From Lepas anatifera (Eukaryota > Arthropoda > Thecostraca > Lepadidae): 64,000 bases of DNA. The number at the start of each line of letters is the position of its first letter. Position 1 is the first letter of the stretch. The notes under the pieces are model-generated. The model did not search any database and was not told the origin of the DNA. It saw only the letters and a program-made list of their open reading frames with translations. The position numbers and the translations under genes were made by a program. The stretch is from NCBI GenBank assembly GCA_034440635.1, contig JAOTON010000940.1, positions 186,001-250,000 on the forward strand. The letters run 5' to 3'. Below, in pieces: positions 1-10,951 of this stretch.

Positions 1-1363
1 ATGACAATAGTCGCCTAATGCGAATAAATAATGATTCCCGCTCATCTTCTAGACACCCTGGAATCAGAATTCGTGCATGGCTGGACGAGGCGAACATAAA
101 CCCAGAGAGTGTCGAGGCTGTGCAGCCGCCAGTGACCGAACCGTGGCGGACTACCAAGGTCGCAATAGACACCCATCTACTGGGTCTGACCAAAGGCCTC
201 TCGCCGGAGGCAACGCGGCAGGTTCTCCTGCAGCACTGCTCCGACATGTACCGAAACCACGCGTCTTTCTATACCGATGGATCAAAGTGTGTTGACGGTA
301 CCGGATGCGCATTTGTTGGAAATAAGATTGAACGTCGCTATGCCCTGCCACCAGTAGCTTCGGTTTTTACAGCGGAACTATACGCGATTTTCCGCTGCCT
401 AGATCAGGCTTTACGGTCAAGAAGGGACCGGTTGGTGATTTTTAGCGACTCACTCTCGTCACTACAATCACTTCAACTGTCTACCCACAACCCATGGAAC
501 TCATATTTTTTACCTCTTATCAGACACAAAATATACCAGGCTGCGAGCTTAGGTCAATCCGTGACTCTTGCCTGGTTGCCTAGTCACTGCGGCATCAGAG
601 GAAATGAGCTAGCAGACAGAGCAGCTAAAGAAGCAGCAAGCAGTGATCCTCCTCCCGGAATTCGTGTTCCATACTTTGACTTATTCCCATGTGTAAGAAA
701 GTACCTTTCCGAAATCTGGCAGCGGCGATGGGACGCTGACACCAAAGGTGACAAGCTAAGGGAACTGAATCCCCAGATAGGACCCTGGTCATCTAGCAAT
801 GCCAACAGCAGAAAACACGAAGTACTTATGTCGAGACTTAGAATGGGGCACACCTACGCCACTCACTCCTACCTCCTGACTGGCGACCGCCCACCGGAAT
901 GTCCACGCTGCGGCGGAGGACTGACGGTGAGGCACGTCCTGGTCGAGTGCCGTGGCTTTGAGCTGGAGAGGAGGCGCCATCTGCCCGGCTCGCCGTCGCT
1001 GCAGTCACTTCTCGGGGAATCTCCTTCTGTCAGATGTTCAGACCTAGAAGATTATCTCAGGAGAATTAACTTCAAGGTGATATACTGCCCTACATAGTGA
1101 CGTCTACCTAGTGTGTTTTTTTTTCAGTGAAGTGACCTTATTTAGCAAAGTGACTTGGTTGTTTCATTTCCGTGACAGACTGCAGCCTTCTTCCCGATTT
1201 TCTGTATCCAGCTAGTAAACGCGTATGTATATTTTACTGGTTTGATCTCCTTGAAGGGATTGTGAAGTTTTTCTAGAAATATTTGACCCTTAAATTGTTA
1301 TGGGCGCCATATGACCTGGGCTGTCGGTGTGCCCCAAAACCCCAAACATGATGATGATGATGA
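1..1363 (+). mobile_element. 3' end of an I-like non-LTR retrotransposon
   Basis: The window opens inside a LINE. Its reading frame ends at 1097 and is followed by about 265 bases of untranslated sequence closing with five ATG repeats (1348-1362). The last stretch before the repeat (GCGCCATATGACC ... CCCCAAAACCCC) is the same tail seen on two SINEs in this window (7260-7438 and 48118-48300), so this LINE type is their likely mobilising partner. DNA immediately downstream is the endonuclease region of a different LINE, so this copy probably inserted into that one. RNase H plus a C-terminal zinc knuckle fits the I group of LINEs. The clade assignment is inference. Confidence 0.75.
3..1097 (+). 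CDS. LINE pol C-terminus: RNase H and zinc knuckle (partial)
   Basis: The frame is open to the left edge of the window (from base 3), so the ATG at 18 is internal and the protein is cut by the window. The RNase H fold carries all four expected acidic residues, numbered from the ATG at 18: D87 in FYTDGSK, E120 in FTAELYAI, D144 in IFSDSLSSL and D200 in GNELADRAAK. A C-x2-C-x7-H-x4-C knuckle follows at C295/C298/H306/C311 (CPRC ... RHVLVEC). RNase H removes the RNA strand of RNA:DNA hybrids during target-primed reverse transcription. The RT domain would lie left of the window. The visible part has no stop or frameshift, so this copy is relatively young or recently active. Confidence 0.85.
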   Translation, partial: DNSRLMRINNDSRSSSRHPGIRIRAWLDEANINPESVEAVQPPVTEPWRTTKVAIDTHLLGLTKGLSPEATRQVLLQHCSDMYRNHASFYTDGSKCVDGTGCAFVGNKIERRYALPPVASVFTAELYAIFRCLDQALRSRRDRLVIFSDSLSSLQSLQLSTHNPWNSYFLPLIRHKIYQAASLGQSVTLAWLPSHCGIRGNELADRAAKEAASSDPPPGIRVPYFDLFPCVRKYLSEIWQRRWDADTKGDKLRELNPQIGPWSSSNANSRKHEVLMSRLRMGHTYATHSYLLTGDRPPECPRCGGGLTVRHVLVECRGFELERRRHLPGSPSLQSLLGESPSVRCSDLEDYLRRINFKVIYCPT

Positions 1364-1369
1364 AGACCT

Positions 1370-3175
1370 GTATCCCCGACACTGGACATCTTCAACCTGT
1401 ACCGCCCGCCGATCAGATCTTCCGGTGCGGACGAGAGAGTGGACCACTTCTCACTCGAAGCCTTCCCAACCTCGGACTCCACGCTGATCGTTGGTGACAT
1501 TAATGGGCGCCACCCGGCCTGGGATGTTGTCTGTTTAGACCCGGACCGGGTGGGACGGCTTGTTCATGACTGGTCCCAGAGGAACGGCTGGCGGCCCTTG
1601 AACAGTGGCGCGGCCACCCGTGCTAGTTACGGGGAGGAGACGCGCCTGTCGGCACCTGATGTGGTACTAGCCCACCGAGACCTCGCGCGGCGCTGCACGT
1701 GGGAGCTGGGAACCGACCTCGGGAGTGACCACCTCCCGCAGTTGGTCACTGTCACCGTCTCCGGCAGTCGCCCGCGCCGCATTAATGGGCGTCCGCAAGA
1801 CACGGTGGGCGTTCCACAAGGCCGACTGGGTGGGCTGCACCGCTGACTGTGAGGCTGCGGTAGCCAACATACCGATATCTGAGTTGTCGGTAGAGGACCT
1901 GGCCACACAGCTCACGGACTCCATCCTCGAGGCAAGTAGGCGCAGGGTGCCTCGGGGAGCCCGGGCTGACCCGAAGCCGTGGGCGCTGGCCCCTGAGCTG
2001 GCGGACGCGGTGGCGGAGCGCCGCAGAGCTAGGGCTGCCATGGACCGGAACCCCAGTAGAGACGCCGCGGAACTGTGGAAGGCAACCAAGAGGAGGGCGG
2101 CAGAGGTTGAAGACAACGTACGCAAACAAGCCTTCAGAACCTTCGTCATGGAGGAGCTCAACCGACCCGCGGCCATCGGCCGCGTTACGAAGATCTTGAG
2201 GCGGATGGAGGGGTCGGTGCAAGACGTCTGCCCCGCTCAGGTGGCTAACGGCGACCGCGGTCGACAGGCCGTGGAGGACCGGGCCAAGGCCGAGGCTTTC
2301 GCCCGCACTTACTCCCTCGTGAGCGCGCACACCCGCCACCCGAGGCGAGACCGGGCCACCAGGACCGCGTTGCGGTCCGAGCGGGCTCGCCCGTGCCCCT
2401 GTGACGAAGCCTGCCGGCCCTTCTCCAGGGACGAGATGCTGGAGCAGCTGAGGATCATGGAGACGAGGAAAGCGCCGGGACCGGATGACGTATGCACGGA
2501 ACACCTTCGGCACCTGGGACCAACCGCCCAGGAAGCCCTCCTGCACCTAGTGAACCGCTCCTGGTCCACCTCAGTGGTCCCCTCTGCCTGGAGGAGGGCC
2601 GTTATCATTCCTATCTTGAAGGCCGGGAAGGACCCGCAAGATGTGACCAGCTACCGACCCATCTCGCTCACCAGCCACATCGCCAAGCTGGCAGAGCGGA
2701 TGGTCGGTGCCAGGCTGAGCCATCTTCTGGAGAGGGACCGGACGATCCCCGAGGAGCAGGTCGGTTTCAGGAGAGGCCGCTCCGCCGAGGAAAACCTGGG
2801 ACGCCTTGTTCAAGAAGTCCAGGACGGGTTCAACTTCCCGAGGCCCCGAGGTCGCCCGTCCGACGGCACCACAGCCGCCAGGTTTGTTCTTGTCGCCTAC
2901 GACTTCTCCCGTGCCTACGATAAGATAGATCATCGGATGCTTCTGCTGAAGGTGCTGCGTCACCTCCCCAAGTGCATGGCCTCCTGGATTTTTCAATTCC
3001 TTCGAGACCGCCGTGCATGTGCCGAGGTGAACGGGGTGCGAAGTTCCGGCCGCATATTCCGCGCCGGATTACCGAAGGGGAGTGTTCTCGCCCCAACCCT
3101 ATATACCCTGTGGTCTGCGGACCTGGTGGAGGCCCTGCGGCGCGTTCCGGTCCCTGCACCTCGGTCTTCATGTAC
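1370..3175 (+). pseudogene. GC-rich LINE, 5' half: endonuclease and RT up to YADD
   Basis: An endonuclease/exonuclease/phosphatase-type domain is visible from about 1380 (NLYRPP, then GDINGRHPAWD, and GSDHLP near 1720-1735). Around 1760-1795 the frame shifts by one and continues as reverse transcriptase: SYRPISL, QVGFRRGRS, motif A in VAYDFSRAYDKI and motif B in GLPKGSVLAPTLY. Near 3145-3155 a second frame slip occurs just before motif C. The text VFMY stops at 3175, where the 13.4 kb insertion begins, and resumes as YADD at 16579. Codon use is very GC-rich, unlike the surrounding AT-rich DNA. R1/I-type LINEs have this domain order. The frameshifts make it a pseudogene even without the insertion. 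Confidence 0.85.
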
Positions 3176-3199
3176 AGTCAGTTGCGAAAGTATCGTTCC
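3176..3199 (+). repeat. left terminal inverted repeat of the 13.4 kb insertion
   Basis: Begins AGTCAGTTGCG and pairs with 16554-16577 with a single mismatch at its fifth base. It is preceded directly by the target copy GTAC. Confidence 0.85.
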
Positions 3200-3944
3200 G
3201 CTGCCGACCCACTAGTTTGAAAGTCACTGTACGCTGTAGCGCTGAGCCGAGCAAGTGGGCGGGAATTGGGAGGGGACAGCTGAAGAGGGGTGGAACGCAC
3301 ACTTCACAGATGTTGTTCGGTCAGGTTGAGGTCAGTTATACATGGGTGCTACAACTGCAGGTTCGAACTAAAATGGACGAAATGCCTGCAATGACATGCT
3401 ACCTGACGGATATATTTATGCCTCTCTGGATGCCTATGAAATAGTTGCATTGCAAGGCACGCACCCAGGATTTTCTTTTGGGGCGGGGTCGGCTGACGAA
3501 AAGGTGAGGGGGGCACCAGGCTGATGGGGGGTGGCATGTTTGACAGGGGGCGGCAGGTTACTGGAGAGGAAGCATTTTCCAGAGAGGGTACTTATCACGT
3601 AAAAGCAATACTTGTAGAGCATAAAACGCATGTGAAGGGGGTACAATTGTTAAATCTGGTCTGTGGCTGAATCACGTATTGGGCGAATGCTTCACTGCAG
3701 GGACGGCACACTAGTAGTAGGCAGGGGCGGTAAGGTGAGAGCAGAACTAGTACTAAAAGCCAAATGAAGGCTCATTTTGGCCCTCGATGGGCACCTGCGG
3801 CGGTCAATTAATACCAGAACCCATGTCGGGCGTCGAAGGCGACCGACATGAATGGGGGGGCATTTTGAAATCGAAGCATTTGGGGAGGTCCGGGCACGCT
3901 GGCCCCCTCCTTGGGTGCGCTACTGGGTATTGCAGAGCGTGGCG
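3200..3944. other. no gene seen; transposon interior
   Basis: Short overlapping frames only. A stretch near 3455-3530 (CACCCAGGATTTTCTTTTGG followed by G-rich DNA) looks like a common transposon end, but I could not find its partner. Confidence 0.4.
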
Positions 3945-4010
3945 GGGAGAGAAAGAGAGAGCGAGAGCGCGAGAGAGGGAGAGGGAGAGAGAGAGGAAAG
4001 AGGTAGAGGG

Positions 4011-4059
<49 letters not shown>
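3945..4059 (+). repeat. (GA)n microsatellite
   Basis: Nearly pure GA dinucleotides, with interruptions in the first half and a clean run from about 4013. The low-complexity Glu/Arg frames that cross it are by-products of the repeat. Confidence 0.95.
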
Positions 4060-4062
<3 letters not shown>

Positions 4063-5409
4063 GTATAAAGTTGTCGTGCCGAAGCCCTAATACGTTTGTC
4101 AGTTAACATTCATCCAGTGTCATATCTTGTTATGTCAATGTTATGTAATTATGAAAATATATAGTATTATCACAAGATAGGTATTCTTTTCCAAAGCCCT
4201 CTGTGACTGCCAACTTAGTGTTGCCTAGTATTACCACAAAAACTAATTTGGCTGCTTTCAGACGGCACAGCCTTTGGTCAACTTGCCACCGCCTATGATA
4301 ATCCAAGTCCTTCTCCTCCATACCTGGACCGCGTGACCTCACACATGAATGGGCGGCTGGCATTGTGCCAGCTCGTTCGTCCCTTCACAAATCTCGTTGT
4401 GTCTGAGGGGCACTCGTATTGCAATTGCTACCACAGTGTTGTTATGTGCTGGACATCTGGTGTCACTGACCTGGGGCAATGCAGTGGCAGAACCACGCGC
4501 CACTTTTTGGGGAGGGAGCGATATCCAGCAAAACGATCACAGATCATCATCGCCATCACAGCATTATCCGAACCTATTTTGTTGCGGGGAAGCAAACACA
4601 TTTTTTCTTCCTGGATCCGTCCTTGTGCTTGGGTTCAGGGCTCTCCTCGTCCGTCTACTTAGGGAGGATTCTGGTAAAACGGCGGAAACAGTGATACAAA
4701 TTTGTCTACAGCTTGCATTATTAAACATATTTTTATATACGCATCGGGAAAGGGGGCAGCTGTCCGATTACATTAAATATCCTTATTTATTCCCGGAAAA
4801 ACGAAATTTTGTAACCAGTATTTTTTATAGGCCACAATGAGCTTATACCTAACGAGGTTTTGTTTCTGGAGGGAACATTTTTTTTCCAGCATGAGGTTTA
4901 AGATTCACTGGCTCTACCACTGTTTTGTAGGTAGTGACGATTAGGAGAGGGTTCACACACTTTCGAAGTTTTTACATTCTGGTGGACAAACTAGTTGAGT
5001 CAGGAGCATGAGATAGTAAAGTAGGGTTCCTTATCATCTTAGCAATATGCTAACGAGAAGGGCAACGAAATATTTCGGAGATTGAGCAGAGCCCATGGCG
5101 CCGCCACGGAATTTTTACAAGGGGGCGAACCCGGGCTGGTGATGACCGGGGAGGCGAATTTTGAGCATATTCGGTACCTGGCAGCATTAATGACGAGGGA
5201 CCCAAAAATTTGAGGGATTTCCCCCTGGTTGGCCAACAGGGGAGACACGTCTCCCCGTCCCGCTCGCGCGCTTTTGGCGCCCATGACCAGAGGAGCAAAT
5301 TTTGCACCATTTCAAACATCCAAACCTGCCCCACTAGTGGGGTAGGGTCGGGCAGAGGACGGATGAGTTTGAAAAGAGTCCCAGTGACAAAGGTATTACC
5401 ATTTCTATC
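4060..5409. other. no gene seen
   Basis: Non-coding. Near 4476-4500 a CAGTGGCAGAACCACGCGCC stretch resembles the CAGTGGCGGAT-type transposon ends found elsewhere in the window. Nothing else is recognised. Confidence 0.4.
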
Positions 5410-6313
5410 TTGACACGCGCACTGGAGGGGGGCCTCGGAGGCCCCCCACTTGTTTTTCCAAGGTGGTCAGAGAACCGCTTGTAGCCGAAAAACGAAACGT
5501 GGCCACATTTAACAGAACTTTATAGCGCGTCGATTGTTGAAGACTTTTTGAAAATCAGCCGAACATGTTTTGATTTATAGGCTTTCAAAGTCAGACCTGC
5601 ATTTTGAGATCGCCGTAAACGCGTGGTCGGACCAGTTAGCTTGCATTGAAGACTGAGTGGTGACGTCATAACGTCATATAAGCGGGATTATATGTCAAGG
5701 TCACTTCACATGAAAGTCAAGGTCAAATTCAAAGGTCACAGGTCAAGGTCATATCTGCACTTTCAAGGTCACTGACCACTGTGCGTCAAATGACGTTACC
5801 CAGTCTGCCATATATTATGCTATGACGTCATCGGTAGGGTATCCCAATACAAAGGTCAAGATCAAAGGTCATCGGGAAAGGTCAATCCTCATTTCCCGCC
5901 AAACAGTGGCTACAGTGTTAGTCAAAGTGTAAATAATAAGTAGTATACCATATGGTGACCTTAAAGGTCAATGACCTTGAATGACCTTGACCCAAAAGTT
6001 GTGGGGAAGCCTCTTTGAGACCTCTTCTCTATGAAACTTGTCTGCCTTTAGCTTATTCCCGCCATTTTCCCGCATAATCACAGCATTTACCAATCGATCC
6101 CCAGCATGGCCAATATTTGACCTTTACGACCTCGTTTGACCTTGAAGATATTGACCTAGGTCAATGAAAAATGGTCATAATGTAGACCACTATAGCCCCC
6201 ACCCACCTACCAAGTGGCGTTTTTCTAACCCTCTTAGTTTTTGAGATCTTAGGGGCCTACCAGGCCCCCTCCAGTGCGCGTTAGTGCCAGACCCCCTCCA
6301 GTGCGGGTGTTAA
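5410..6313 (-). mobile_element. TTAA element, family B copy 1 (AGGTCA-rich)
   Basis: The left boundary is TTGA (a decayed TTAA, 5410-5413) and the right is TTAA (6310-6313). The left is the single-core end: CGCACTGGAGGGGGG, then the palindrome GGCCTCGGAGGCC, then a GTTTTTCC tract. The right, read on the minus strand, is the double-core end: CCGCACTGGAGGGGG, a spacer, CGCGCACTGGAGGGGG, and the imperfect palindrome GGCCTGGTAGGCC, then GATCTCAAAAACTAAG. I count 17 AGGTCA/TGACCT hexamers in 904 bases, four of them extended to TCAAGGTCA. No coding capacity, so it must move using a transposase from elsewhere. Strand is given as the double-core end first. Confidence 0.8.
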
Positions 6314-7259
6314 GGAATTCAAAGATTCTGACGCCGATGAAGAACTAGACTGTCATGTTTTCATAGCCAAAATTTTAGATCTAAAGCATCATCTGGGCAT
6401 CACTAAACAACTACCCATGAACTTTGAATTGGGGAAAATAAAATGAGTGGAAAGTGGCAGCATCGTTTTAGCGGTTCAACACTCAGGAATCATCACATTA
6501 TAGGATGAATCATCTCCCTGGCATAAACCAAGGTCACTGAAATTTAAGTGAGGAAAAATCTAACGATTTGCTAAAAGCTAGACTTTTCAGAGTCCGAACC
6601 TACGCCACTTCGTTTTGTCCGAACCATCCCTATACCACAGCTTTGGGGGATGAGATGCTTCAACCACAGGACATTGTTGATGCCGGTGAAATAAAATCCT
6701 GAATGTTTCCGAACAGGATAAGGACGTCACATGTAAAGCTAGGGCTTAAAACATCAGTCCTAAGGTCTTTGAGATGCATCAGCTTTACGCGAAAAACTAC
6801 ATGAAAAATCTGAAAAACGAACATTTGCTATCCCTCCTGAACTTGAAATCAAAGCTGAAAGTAATTTGGTGACAACAGACCGCCATAATGGAAAGCATTT
6901 ATAGTTATAGGCTGCCTGAAATATCCCCAATAACTCTGGAGAAAATTGAGTTGCCCGAACCACCCTGTCGCTGAAACCACACCCACCCTCCCCTATGTAT
7001 TATCGGACAAATGTTTTCCAAATAATTTGGTTAAATTCCATAAAAAGATTAAAATATTTCCAGCCAGAGAAACTTTGCAGGGTCTATTTCTCGGCAGCAG
7101 CAGAACTCCACCCTTGCTTGAACCCAATCACGAAACTCGTCTCCCCTCAACCAGACAACCATTGCTTTAATTTAGAAGGGTTGCTGGGGTTTCATTGAAA
7201 CTGATCTCTCAACTCATAAAACAGGGTGCGAGTTCGGCAGCGCGCTTGCGATAGCCTCT
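6314..7259. other. no gene seen
   Basis: AT-rich DNA with only short frames. The TGCGATAGCCTCT at 7247-7259 is the left copy of the target duplication of the SINE that follows. Confidence 0.4.
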
Positions 7260-7438
7260 AATAATAATTGTTGGGATTAAGCGACACTTCAACTGCCAGG
7301 GTGAAACTTCATTGCCAACTTTCAGCCTGCAAGGGGGGATATGGTGCATCAGACCAGCATATTCAGAGGTTCCGCTGGGACATGACCCGGCACCTGCGGC
7401 TCGGAAGACATGTGCTGTTCCACTGAACCACGAATCCG
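7260..7438 (-). mobile_element. tRNA-derived SINE with LINE-like tail
   Basis: Read on the minus strand, the head has an A-box-like GTGGTTCAGTGG and a B-box-like GCCGGGTCATGTCCC. The body ends in CCTGGCAGTTGAAGTGTCGC and CCCAACAATTATTATT. That tail matches the SINE at 48118-48300 and the LINE tail at 1305-1362. Degraded direct repeats flank it (7247-7259 and 7439-7451, 10 of 13 matching). RNA polymerase III would transcribe such an element, and LINE proteins recognising the tail would copy it. Confidence 0.6.
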
Positions 7439-7559
7439 TGCGAGAACATCTCCTGGTTATAACTATTGAATTATCCTTACTTCTCGGAAGGTTTTTACCA
7501 TATTTTATGCCGCAAAACATTAATTAAGTTTTTAACAACATTACAAAAGTATAGAAGCA

Positions 7560-7872
7560 TATGAATCAGCTTCGGCGGTGGAAGTGATAGTTGATGTGCG
7601 TATCACCAGCGGTAAAATTGGGAAGTGGCCAGTGGCAGACACCTGGGGCGGCTAGGAGGCTCAAACACCCCGAAATGTTCGATCCCATATAATTAATACA
7701 TAAGCGAGGGCAGCCCGAGGTACTGACGGTTGAGGCTCCAGCCCCCCTAGCACCCCACCCCATATGAATTCCTTGATCCGCCACTAGCAGTGGCGGATCT
7801 ATCCGGTAGGTGGGGGGGAATCAAAGACGAAAAGCCCAAAAGAACGTCACGCAGTGAAATATTTCGCCACAA
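7560..7872. mobile_element. back-to-back CAGTGGCGGATC-type transposon ends
   Basis: GATCCGCCACTAG (7775-7788) is followed directly by CAGTGGCGGATC (7789-7800), an inverted junction of two non-autonomous element ends. Related ends occur at 11168, 62343 and 63940. Element limits and family are uncertain. Confidence 0.35.
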
Positions 7873-9073
7873 TTAACCCTTGCCCCGGTGGCGGGTACGA
7901 GCCACCTTCGCCCTGGTGGGGGGCTAAAAAAGACCCCCCACGATCTCAAAAACTAAGAGAGCTAGAAAAAAGCGCAAAACGGCAATCGAAAGCTCTTCGA
8001 AAATGATATCGAAAATACTTCGGTCATTTTTCTTGTCAGGTCAATATCAAGGTCACCAGAGGTCAAAATAGGTCAAAATCGCTAATATGAGGCGTACTAA
8101 GAAAACATCCTATATCTCAGAAACTATGATAGCTAGAAACATTTTTATAACACCATTCGAAAGCTCTTGAGATGCGCTTTCATTACAGTGGCACTCATTT
8201 TCGTGTCAGGTCAAAGCCTAGGGAGCTACAGGTCACTAAATATTGGGCATATTCTTGGGAATGTCCATAGCCACCCATGCATAAAGGCGTTTACTTTTTC
8301 GCTAATAGCTTCCAAACCAAACAAGATACAGCCATAGTTTATGCACCATTGCAATCCTCTCGTCAATACAAATCGAATGATATATGATATTGCTATGCCA
8401 GGTCAAATTTAAGAATTTGACCTGACCCAGGTCAACGATCTGACCCAACTTGACCTGGTATAGTCATGATGTATATCATTTGACTTCCAGTGACTATACA
8501 AACACTTTGGTGACAAAATAAAAGCTCTATCTTAGTTGATTAAAAATTTATAGAGAAAAACACCAAAAATGCTTATTTGACCTAAGGTGACCTTTTAAAG
8601 GTCACAAGTCAAAAATTTTGGTATCAGCTTCAGAAATGGGCTAAGAGCAAGTCGCAACCGATGTTTGAAGTTGATTCCATCCATACTTACTGAGAAAAGC
8701 TCATTTCGTGATTTTCCCCATGCATTGTCAATGGGGAGGTCATGCTCTGCACATGACCTTAGGTCACCAATATCAAAAATCCCGGAACAAATGTTGTAGC
8801 TCCTGGTGGGCCCAAGATGTGGTATGAGTTTCAACTTGATCGAGTAACCCTTCTTTTAGTTATGCGGTCCTAAGTATTTTTTGAGGTGAGGTCACTTCAC
8901 CTGACCTGGTGACCTGACCTGATATGACCTTGAGCTAAAATTTTCAGGAAAGATGTAAAAATGATGAAGGAACAGCTAGACCAAGTTTGGCGGAGCTGCG
9001 CGCCGTCGTTTTTTGGTCACTTTGGAAAAACCCGAGGGGGGTCTAAAAAGACCCCCACCCGGGCGAAGGTTAA
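7873..9073 (+). mobile_element. TTAA element, family A copy 1 (AGGTCA-rich)
   Basis: Flanked by TTAA at 7873-7876 and 9070-9073. The left, double-core end reads CCTTGCCCCGGTGG, spacer, CCTTCGCCCTGGTGGGG, then the hairpin GGGGCTAAAAAAGACCCC and GATCTCAAAAACTAAGAG. The right, single-core end (minus strand) reads CCTTCGCCCGGGTGGGGG, a GTCTTTTTAGAC hairpin, CTCGGGTTTTTCC. I count about 20 AGGTCA/TGACCT hexamers. It has the same length (1201 bases) and nearly the same sequence as 33948-35148, so both copies are recent. No protein-coding capacity. Confidence 0.88.
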
Positions 9074-9099
9074 CTAGCTAGTAGAAGGGTGGGGGAAGG

Positions 9100-10951
9100 G
9101 AGGAAGACCCAAGTCGAAAAGCAAAGAGATGTTAAGTTGGTTTAGAGAAGTGGTCCCCATCAAAGAACCTACTAGTGGAAAGGAAGTCCGTAAACAAATA
9201 CTGTGGAATAATGAAGCTATTCGGGTGGAATCGAAAATTATTTTCAATGCTGCATTGTACGAAAACAGTATATTGTTCCTTGATGCATTCTTTAATCATC
9301 AGGGACGAATCTTGCACAATAATTCGTTTAAGGAAAGCAGTAACTTCACACAACTGGATCCTCTTGTTTATATGGGCTGGTGCCGCGCCATTCCTGCGAT
9401 ATGGAAACGGCTTGCCGTTGTCAGTGAAACACTAACAGTTCAGGAGAAGGTACTTGAACGTGGCATAGAAGTGAAAGGGAAACTTGTCCCCGTTCAGCAG
9501 ATTAAAGTTAAATTTTTTCAAACAAATTTCTAAAGGAGATAACCCCAGAGCGCAAATCAAATTGATGAACGAAGGAGTTGAATACGGAGAAGACTGGTGT
9601 AAAGCATTATACTTACTTACATTTAACATCACGAAATCAACAAAGCTTCAAAATGTACAATATAGGATAGTTAATAGGTGTTTTCCAACTCACACATTCT
9701 TGTGCATACAAAATGTGATAGATAATTAATTCTGTGATAGGTGCGGTAACATAGAGACAATTGGTCATTTTTTTGTAGAGTGTCGAGAGGGTAGAGGGCT
9801 TGGGATGATCTAGTTAGTAAAATTTACTCAAAGCTTGCCACAACAAAACAGTTCTCTGGCACTGTTACAAACATTCTCTTTGGATCATTAGAAACAATGA
9901 ATGTTGTCAATATTTTAGTCAACTGAACTGATGCTGGCCGCAAAACAGTTTATGGTGAAACAGAGGTTTAACACGCGCATTGACGGGGGTCTGAGCCACC
10001 TTCGCTTTGACGGGGGAGCGGGTACCCGCCCTTCCCCCACCCCCTAAGATCTCAAGAACCACGCTAGGTAGCGAAAAACAGTAAACGGCGTTGGGTAGCC
10101 CATCCACTTCTCCATCGAAAATATTTGGTCCATTTTTTGTCAAGTCACATTTAAGGTCACTAGAGGTCAAAACATGCTGTAATAGGGATAACATGTAAAT
10201 GAAGGTTTTCGGTCATTGCATCCGAACAAGTAAAGATAGAGAAAAACGATTTAGACCATGTGAATCCCTGCAGCAAGCCAAATCGATTGATATATAATAT
10301 GACCTTATTAGGTCAAATCAAGGATTTGCCCTGACCTGAAGCCAGGTCAAGCTCAAAGTATATAAAATGCATATCATTAGAACCGTACAGACAAGGCAAG
10401 TCTAATGCACCTAAAATAAACGTCCTATCGTCATCCGTTGCTAAGCTATTCACTTAAAACCATTTTCCCATGTATTTCCAATGGGGAGGTCATGGCTCAT
10501 ACCTGACCTTAGGTCATTGATATCAAAAATACTGGAACATATTTTGGAGACCTTGGTGAGCCCTTTGTGTGATATGAGTTTCAATCAGATAAGCTCAGCC
10601 TGTTCCGACTTATGCTTTCTTAAACTTTTTAGGTGAGGTCACGACCTGTGCTGGTGACCTGATCTGAGATGACCTAACCTTAGGCAAAAGTTGTAAAAAT
10701 GATGAGAGAAAAGGTATGACAAGTGCGGTGAAGCTTCGCGCCGCCGTTTTATGTTATTTCCGAAAAACCCGAGGGGGTTGGTACCCGCTCCCCGTGTTAA
10801 GGATGAATAAATAAAGATGGAAGTATTTTCAAAACTTCTGAAAAAAACATTTCAAATGGAACGGTGCATAGCAAAGAAGGACAAAAGAATTGATAAGTTT
10901 AACGAGATATGGCTACCATTCATCAATGAGCATTTTGAGCTTTACATTTAG
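9100..10951 (+). pseudogene. L1/Tx1-like LINE, ORF2 C-terminus, split by a TTAA element
   Basis: Frames from about 9115 carry ILWNNEAIRV, WCRAIPAIW and, after a frameshift near 9530, NVQYRIVNRCFPTH, then a zinc-knuckle-like CDRCGNIETIGHFFVEC with an in-frame stop before it. The frame LAAKQFMVKQRF runs into TTAA at 9968 and resumes after the family D element at 10801, ending FNEIWLPFINEHFELYI at the stop 10949-10951. The order (LWNN, zinc knuckle, AK..YI/R motif, terminal W) is typical of L1/Tx1 ORF2 ends. Several stops and shifts show it is dead. The RT and endonuclease parts are absent here. Confidence 0.75.
9968..10800 (+). mobile_element. TTAA element, family D copy 1
   Basis: TTAA at 9968-9971 and 10797-10800. 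Left double-core end: CGCATTGACGGGGG, spacer with GAGCCACCTT, CGCTTTGACGGGGG, palindrome GCGGGTACCCGC, then AAGATCTCAAGAACC. Right single-core end: ACGGGGAGCGGGTACC on the minus strand, then CCTCGGGTTTTTCGG. It interrupts a LINE frame; taking it out with one TTAA restores codons on both sides. Many AGGTCA/TGACCT motifs inside. The inverted copy is at 25348-26205. Confidence 0.88.

Noticed and set aside
3787..4109. Glu/Arg- and Ser/Leu-rich proteins
   Set aside because: Translations of the (GA)n repeat.
10183..10200. TAGGGATAACA, the first 11 bases of the I-SceI homing endonuclease site
   Set aside because: The rest of the 18-bp site does not match and the other family D copy lacks it, so chance is the best explanation.
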